64,000 nt of DNA, taken from contig CAWKFA010000009.1 of NCBI GenBank assembly GCA_963848825.1, positions 1-64,000 on the forward strand, given 5' to 3'. Below are positions 58,723 to 64,000 of this stretch, in pieces (the first letter of the stretch is position 1; every line of letters starts with the position of its first letter). The notes under the pieces were generated by a model. That model worked only from the letters and a program-made list of their open reading frames with translations. It was not told the origin of the DNA and did not search any database. This DNA comes from CAVVSQ01 sp963848825. Its GTDB lineage: Bacteria > Planctomycetota > Planctomycetia > Gemmatales > Gemmataceae. The translations under genes were made by a program, and so were the position numbers.

Positions 58723-59801
58723 TCAATCGTCGACAGAAACGGGTTCGCCGCCCTGGATGGTGCCCAGGGCCATACGAACTCTATCGGACGTGTTGGCTGC
58801 AAGGTAGTGCACGCTGCCGTCCAAAAACGCGAAGTGGACGCCGTTGCCTGTGTGATTGCTGCTGAAACAACCAGCGGTGTTGCTGGCGGCGAAACGGATG
58901 TAGGTGCTGCCCATTTCCCCATCATAGTTAAACGGAATGCCGATCGAGCCCAGGCATTCCTCTAAATGGTTTTCAATCCAGTTGGTGCCCATGGCCCAGG
59001 TGCCGTATTCGTCGCCATGGCCGGCATCGTTCTCTGGAAAAAGGTTGGGGTCTCTTAACAACCGAACGCGCTCACCGGCCGCGACGGTGTTGCTGGTGCC
59101 GTCGGTGACGTGGATGAGTTTGACATTGGAGTTTTGGTAGAAGGCCCCATCCCGGCGATAGGGGGTGTCGGTATAAATTCCCCAGCCGCGATAGCCGCCG
59201 GTGGGGTTCCAGGTGCCGTCATCCATGTGCAGGATGGTTTCACCGCTTCCATTGTTCCCCGTGGGATCCGCCGCATTTGGTGGAAAATTGGTTGAGGTGG
59301 CAAAGGGATTGCCAATGCTGCCTGAACCCACGACGGCGTAGCTAATGGCGAACCTGCTGGGAATGCCACCGCTGTTGTACGTCAAATCATCCGAGGTAGC
59401 GGGACAACGAAAAATAGAGATCTGCGCCTCGGCCGCCGCCAGATAATTTCCAAAGGCCCAGTTCGGAAACTTTTTGAAGGGTGCTAACTGGTAAATGGCA
59501 TCCTGCTCCACGTACGGCAGGATAAGGTACGACCAGAAAGTCGCGTTGTACGGCCCGCCATCGTCCATATGGTCGAACCGAGCCATGGCCGGCGGCAGCG
59601 AATTATTGACATCGTGGTAGGCCTGAAAAGCCAGCCCAATCTGTTTTAGATTGTTGGCACATTGCGTGCGTGCGGCCGCGCGCGCACCTTCTGCACCGCG
59701 GGCACCAGCAGTGCTATCAAAATGGCGATGATCGCAATCACGACAAGCAACTCGATCAGGGTGAAAGCGAGCCGTCGCGCGCTTGGCATTGAAGGCGCCA
59801 T
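58723..59801 (-). CDS. DUF1559 prepilin-type protein (one frameshift)
   Basis: ATG 59801. ARRLAFTLIELLVVIAIIAI with LIALLVPAVQKVR is a type IV prepilin/pseudopilin N-terminal methylation helix. After a shift near 59665 the DUF1559 part continues: YHDVNNSLPPAMARFDHMDD, FWSYLILPYVEQDAIYQ, IFRCPATSD, YAVVGSG, VTDGTSNTVAAGERV and FAFLDGSVHYLA. Planctomycetes encode many such proteins; a role in surface structure or pseudopilus assembly is inferred. Convergent with the PVC dehydrogenase gene, 18 nt apart. Confidence 0.9.
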
Positions 59802-59915
59802 GATGTTTCTCCGGACGACGTGAAATCCAGGTACTCCTTCAATTGGAACCCTGCACTGCCTGAATGTCAAGGAGGTAATTTTCAGCGCCTCTGCAGGGCC
59901 GCGGGACATTTGCCG

Positions 59916-60407
59916 TCAGCGCTCATCTTCCACAATCACGGATTCCACCATGCCCGTGGCCAAATCCAGAATTACAAAGCTCTTCGGCTTGGCACGGTAG
60001 AGAGCGCCGGGATTAATGACGCGGGTATGGCCGGTCCGGTGTTCCCTGGCGAGATGGGTATGTCCATGGAAAAGGAAATCGTAGGTGTCCGCACGCTCAA
60101 GGTCGCGTAAAAGACCCTTGTCGTCTCCGTGAAGGAAAGCGATCGAGCGGTCGGCCAAATCCAGATGGCCGAATGGTTCATGTAAGGTGGCGCCCAGGTC
60201 CTCGATTGCTTTCTTGAGTGGGGCACGATCCATGTCGCAATTGCCGTAAACGAAATGGGTATTTTTTGGAAATAGCGCCACTGTCGCGACGTCCTCGATG
60301 TCCCCGCAATGGAGGATATGCTGAACCCGATAAGGTACGATCAGGCGCAGCGCCCGCTGCACCGTTGCTGTGCTCGAATGGGTATCACTGACAACCGCGA
60401 TTTTCAT
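59916..60407 (-). CDS. YfcE/MJ0936-like metallophosphoesterase
   Basis: MKIAVVSDTHSSTATVQRAL, ILHCGDIEDV, THFVYGNCDMD, IAFLHGDDKG, FLFHGHTHLAREHRTGHTRV and INPGAL are the metal-binding blocks of the small phosphodiesterase family (D-x-H, GD, GNCD, GHTH). Such enzymes are Mn-dependent phosphodiesterases of uncertain physiological substrate. The start at ATG 60407 begins exactly at the family motif; the frame upstream to 60458 lacks one. 163 aa, intact. Confidence 0.9.
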   Translation of the reverse strand: MKIAVVSDTHSSTATVQRALRLIVPYRVQHILHCGDIEDVATVALFPKNTHFVYGNCDMDRAPLKKAIEDLGATLHEPFGHLDLADRSIAFLHGDDKGLLRDLERADTYDFLFHGHTHLAREHRTGHTRVINPGALYRAKPKSFVILDLATGMVESVIVEDER

Positions 60408-60492
60408 GACGGATGAGCCCCCTTGCGTCGCGAAACAAAAGGATAATCCTGGCCGCACTGCAGTCGCCGCACCCGCTTCGTCTGAAGGGGTA

Positions 60493-61600
60493 TTACCAGG
60501 CCGCTTCGGCTCGACCGGCTAGCCCTTTCACCAGAGCTTCAACGAAGAAGAAGTCTCCCCAGGCGACCGATTCGTCAACACCGAGGTTTTTGTGCAAATG
60601 ATAAACGCCATGCAGCAGAATGCCCTCCCAGCCCGGCCGGCTGCGCGAGGAAAGCTTCACTGCATAGGGTTTCCACGATTTGGAAGGCGGCATCGCGATA
60701 TCGCTGTTTGTCGGCGATCAGGTCGAGTTGCTCGCTCAAATCGAACAGGCCGCTGGCCGCGATGGCCGCTGCCGAGCTGTCGAGGGGTTGGGGCAGGTCG
60801 GTCGGCGCATCAAAATCCCATGGAGGGACAAGATTGGCCGGAGACCTGCGTAGATAGCAATCGGCACATTTCCGGGCCGTGGCCAGGAACTCCTGGGTGC
60901 CGCTCAGCCGAGCGGCCGCGGTGAAGCCGTAGATGGCCCACGCCAGACCTCGCGTCCAGGTGCTGTCGGCGCGATAGCCCTGCTGCGTCGATTCACGCAG
61001 GAATTGGCCCGTCATGGCGTCAAAAAGGGCTTCGTGCGCGGTGCCGCCATCAGGCCTTACCAGATATTTTTGCGAGGTACGGCAATGCTCGAGAGCGATC
61101 TGGCGAAGTGTGTCGTCGTCGGTGGCGTTGGCGGCCCACAGGATAATGCCAACATTCATCATGATGTCGATAAAGAGGGAGTCGGGGCCAAGGAAAGAAG
61201 CCAGATAACCACCATGTTGCCGGCGCAGGGCGAGGGTACGCCCAGCGTCGATTAAGAGGTCTTTGAGTGCGGGATCGCCGGTCAAGCGGTACCAGCGCAA
61301 ATAGGTGGAGAAAAACAAAAACCCCAGGTCGTGCACCGCGCGATCGAAGCGGCGTGGTTCCAGCAAACGGCTATATTTCTCCGCCTGTTCACGCCAAAAT
61401 GGTTCACTCGTCGATTTGTACAGCAGCCAAAAAATACCCGGGTAAAACCCTTCGCACCAGTGGGTCCAGCGTTCCCCTTCTCGGTTCCATTGGCCGCCGA
61501 CGGTATACATGGGCACATGGCCTGGATGTTTGGCGATTAGCTGCCGGCATTGGACCGCGGTGAATTCGAGGGCGCTGTTAAAGACCGATTGTTGGTTCAT
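60493..61600 (-). CDS. Glycoside hydrolase family 88/105-like enzyme (one frameshift)
   Basis: An alpha/alpha-barrel protein: WTHWCEGFYPGIFWLLYKST, RRFDRAVHDLGFLFFSTYLR, SLFIDIMMNVGIILWAANAT with the conserved Asp, HCRTSQKYLVRPDGGTAHEA, GYRADSTWTRGLAWAIYGFT and VPPWDFDAPTDLPQPLDSSA with AAIAASGLFDLS. These match unsaturated glucuronyl hydrolases, which use hydration of a terminal unsaturated uronic acid after polysaccharide lyases. The C-terminus after a shift near 60645 reads GILLHGVYHLHKNLGVDESV with AWGDFFFVEAL. No signal peptide, so cytoplasmic. Start ATG 61600; divergent from the DUF1080 gene. Confidence 0.82.
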
Positions 61601-61698
61601 TGTTGCCGAGTCCGCCCGTCCGGTTTTTGCTTCCGTTTCACTTTCCCCTGTGCTACGGTGCTCTGCGGACATCTTATCAATTCACCGGGAGAATATTC

Positions 61699-62419
61699 AT
61701 GAAACGCCGCGTACCTGGGGCCTGCCTGTTGCTGGGCTGTTTGCTTGTCGCCGTGCCCTGCACCCCTGGGCAAGAAAAAGAAGAAGGCGCCGGAAGTCCC
61801 GCCACACAAAGGAACGTCTGAAACCATCAAGCTTTTTAACGGCAAGAACCTCGACGGGTGGGAAGGTTACGAAGATCTTTGGTCAGTGGAGGGGGGCGTG
61901 ATCGTTGGCAAGAATAGCCAGCCTGTCAAAGTAAGCACGTACTTGACGACGAAGCGAAAGTTCACGGATTTTCGACTGGTGTTCGCCGCCAAGCTCGTGA
62001 CTTCCGAAATGCATTCGGGAGTGGCACTGTGGGGCCAGGTGAAACCAGAAGTGAGCAAGAACCCGGAGGCGGATCGATCAAAATATACCTATGCAGGACA
62101 TCTGGTGATGTTTCCTTCAAACTGGGGCCTCTATGATCTTTTTGGCCGCAATGGCTTGCCAGTGAACGCTGCCCCCGCCAAGAAAGCCGGCAAACAGCAT
62201 GACTGGAACGACATGGAAATTTTGGCCCAGGGCAACCGCATCCGACTCGCCGTCAATGGTCAGGCCGTGCTGGACTCGCGCGATCCGGAACCGGACAGGA
62301 TCAAAGAAGGACCTTTGGGCTTACAGTTGCACTCGAACAAAGAGCCGCAGGAAGTTCATTTCAAGGGGCTTGTGCTAACGACTTTTCCGGCCGAAGATAA
62401 GCTAATCACGGTTAAGTAA
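61699..62419 (+). CDS. Secreted DUF1080 (3-keto-disaccharide hydrolase-like) protein (one frameshift)
   Basis: Signal peptide RVPGACLLLGCLLVAVPC at ATG 61699. After a one-base shift near 61770 comes the DUF1080 domain: TIKLFNGKNLDGWEGYEDLW, SVEGGVIVGKN, FTDFRLVFAAKLVTSEMHSG, DWNDMEILAQGNRIRLAVNG, GPLGLQLHSN and EVHFKGLVLT. It is a concanavalin-like beta sandwich; some members of the family hydrolyse 3-keto-glycosides. GGGAGAAT lies before the start. About 240 residues. Confidence 0.85.
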
Positions 62420-62459
62420 CGAATCCTGCATAAGCTATTGGCGAAGTTCGGGGGCGGGC

Positions 62460-63363
62460 ATGGCACGTTCGGTGGCAGACATTCTCGAGGCGGTGCGGGT
62501 CAAGCCGGGAAAAAAGTTTCGGCTCCAGGACCACGACCCGGATTGGGCAGGCGACAAGGACACGCCCAAGAAAGAACGCAAACGAAGCGCGAAAGAGTTT
62601 TTGTCGGAGGATGTGGCGTCGCTGGCGACGGCCCAAGACCTCCTCTACGCTGCCAATAGCTATGCCATCCTCCTGGTCTTCCAGGCCATGGACGCGGCCG
62701 GCAAGGATAGCACGATCAAGCACGTCATGTCCGGCGTTAATCCGCAGGGTTGTCAAGTCTACTCCTTCAAGCACCCTTCCGCGGAAGAGCTGCAGCATAA
62801 TTTTCTGTGGCGCTGCAGCCGGGCGCTGCCGGAACGCGGCCGTATCGGCATCTTCAATCGCTCTTATTATGAGGAAGTGCTGATCGTGCGGGTGCACAAG
62901 GAGATTTTGGAGGGGGAGCGCGTTCCCGGCGCCAAATCGAAGGAGAAATTGTGGCAGGCGCGCTTTGAGGACATCAATCAATTTGAACGGCATCTCGTCC
63001 GCAACGGCACGATCATTCTCAAGTTTTTTCTGAATATATCCAAACAGGAACAGCGCCGGCGTTTTCTCGAACGTATTCGCGACCCAAAAAAGAACTGGAA
63101 GTTTTCGGACGCGGACCTGGCGGAACGCGCGTATTGGGACGACTACATGCAAGCCTATGAGGACGCCATTGGTGCGACGAGCACCGATTGGGCCCCATGG
63201 TACGTGATCCCGGCCGACCATAAATGGATCAGCCGGGCCATGGTCGCGCAAATTGTGACCTCGACGATTGCAGGGATTGGATTTGAAGTATCCCGAGATC
63301 AACGCCAAGCAACGGCAACAAATCGACGCGGCCGAAAAACAACTAGAATCCGAAAAGAACTGA
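62460..63363 (+). CDS. ppk2: Polyphosphate kinase 2 (C-terminal frameshift)
   Basis: PPK2 transfers phosphate between polyphosphate and nucleoside mono- or diphosphates. AILLVFQAMDAAGKDSTIKH (Walker A), FNRSYYEEVLIVRVHKEI (Walker B region), HLVRNGTIILKFFLNISKQE, DPKKNWKFSDADLAERAYWD and WAPWYVIPADHKWISR are diagnostic. In the last 35 residues the frame shifts near 63285 and the true end, EINAKQRQQIDAAEKQLES, reaches TGA 63361-63363. Length of about 300 is normal. The next gene starts 3 nt later. Confidence 0.93.
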
Positions 63364-63366
63364 GCC

Positions 63367-64000
63367 ATGCTCACCAACCGTGGCTGGTGGTTTTTTCTGG
63401 CAAGCCTGACGCTTGCGGCAGTGGGACTGGCGCTAGAAGTCGGCACGGTGGCGCTTCTGGGGTTGACGTTGCTCGGCTGGTTTCTCGGACAATGGTTGAT
63501 GTTTGCCATTCGCATCAGGATAAGCATCACGAGTTTGTATATCGAACGGGAACTCTCCGATGGGCATGGACCATTGAAGGCGCTATGGGCCCGCGTGCCC
63601 GCCAGCGTGCACATTTCTTTACATAGTCGTCGGCGGATCTCCATCCCTTTTGTGAGTATGATTGATCGCGTGCCAACCTTGGCCGAGCGCCGCGCTGGTG
63701 ACTTTTTCGCGGAAGGCGCCTCGCTACCGATGCTCCTTTGCAAGCGATCTATCAAATCGAATGCCTGGCGCCCGGCCGCCTCCGCTTCGAAGGGGTCAAG
63801 GTTCGCTTCGCCGACTTGCAGGGTTTTTTCGTCCAGCAGACTTTTGTTCGGCGCGTGCAAGTCTATCGGGTGCTGCCGCCGCTTACCCTCCTGCGCGGCC
63901 ATATTCCAGCCGTCAAACGCTTTAACCGCATTCCGATGATGGGCCACCATCCGCATCGCCGTCCGGGTTCGGGCAGTGAACTCCTGGACCTTCGTGACTA
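63367..64000 (+). CDS. DUF58 protein, N-terminal part (runs off the window; one frameshift)
   Basis: ATG 63367. Two hydrophobic helices (WWFFLASLTLAAVGLALEVG; TVALLGLTLLGWFLGQWLMF), then a beta-rich region with IERELSDGHGPLKALWARV. After a frame change near 63740 come QGFFVQQTFVRRVQVYRVLP, FNRIPMMGHHPHRRPGSGSE and LLDLRDY, the DUF58 motif preceding its Y-x-x-GD-x-R-x-I-x-W signature, cut by the window end. DUF58 proteins usually act with MoxR ATPases and vWA proteins. Confidence 0.75.

Overview
The window looks like a chromosomal segment of a Planctomycetes bacterium, probably of the Gemmata group (order inferred, not proven). The markers are lineage-typical proteins: DUF1549/DUF1553 (PSCyt2/PSD1) followed by DUF1501, a DUF1559 prepilin-type protein, a TIGR03067 domain, two DUF1080 domains, a PVC-type membrane-bound dehydrogenase with HEAT repeats and a CxxCH haem site, and a surface protein with the LEPLEDRLTP anchor motif. 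GC content is high except in a few accessory genes. No rRNA, tRNA or CRISPR array was seen.

Layout. 0.1-5.6 kb: macro-domain protein, small membrane or lipoproteins, a formylglycine-generating-enzyme-like protein and a glycosyltransferase remnant. 5.7-17.7 kb: a housekeeping block with an aromatic amino acid hydroxylase, a sugar nucleotidyltransferase, an FHA-GAF histidine kinase, a YbaK-like deacylase, miaA, an FHA protein, rpsO, pnp, a second histidine kinase, a D-amino-acid-type aminotransferase and a HAD phosphatase. 17.7-24.4 kb: a HEAT/beta-propeller secreted protein, dispersed repeats, an AAA ATPase + DUF4276 TOPRIM-like pair, a secretin-domain/TIGR03067 fusion and an LRR protein. 24.9-33.9 kb: the PSD1/DUF1501 pair, an aspartyl beta-hydroxylase-like protein, a large repeat-containing surface protein and a zinc-ribbon protein.

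34-48 kb is an accessory island that looks like defence DNA. It holds a CHAT (caspase-like) protein, a minus-strand cassette (histidine-kinase-like ATPase, STAS-like DUF4325, unknown protein, DUF4417 protein) and a type I restriction locus in the order hsdR - small ORF - hsdS - AlbA_2 gene - hsdM. The AlbA_2 gene is split by about 1.8 kb carrying a transposase remnant and a two-gene DUF1828 module. A 10-bp tandem repeat sits directly before hsdM. 48-64 kb: an SDR oxidoreductase, a subtilase, a C45-type hydrolase, the PVC dehydrogenase, DUF1559, a YfcE-like phosphodiesterase, a GH88 hydrolase, DUF1080, polyphosphate kinase 2 and the start of a DUF58 protein.

Caution: many genes, including conserved ones (miaA, rpsO, pnp, ppk2), carry single-base frameshifts, mostly apparent one-base losses. 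This is more consistent with residual sequencing indels than with genome decay, so multi-frame genes are given here as one feature with the shift positions stated. Gene assignments rest on reading motifs by eye; no database search was run.
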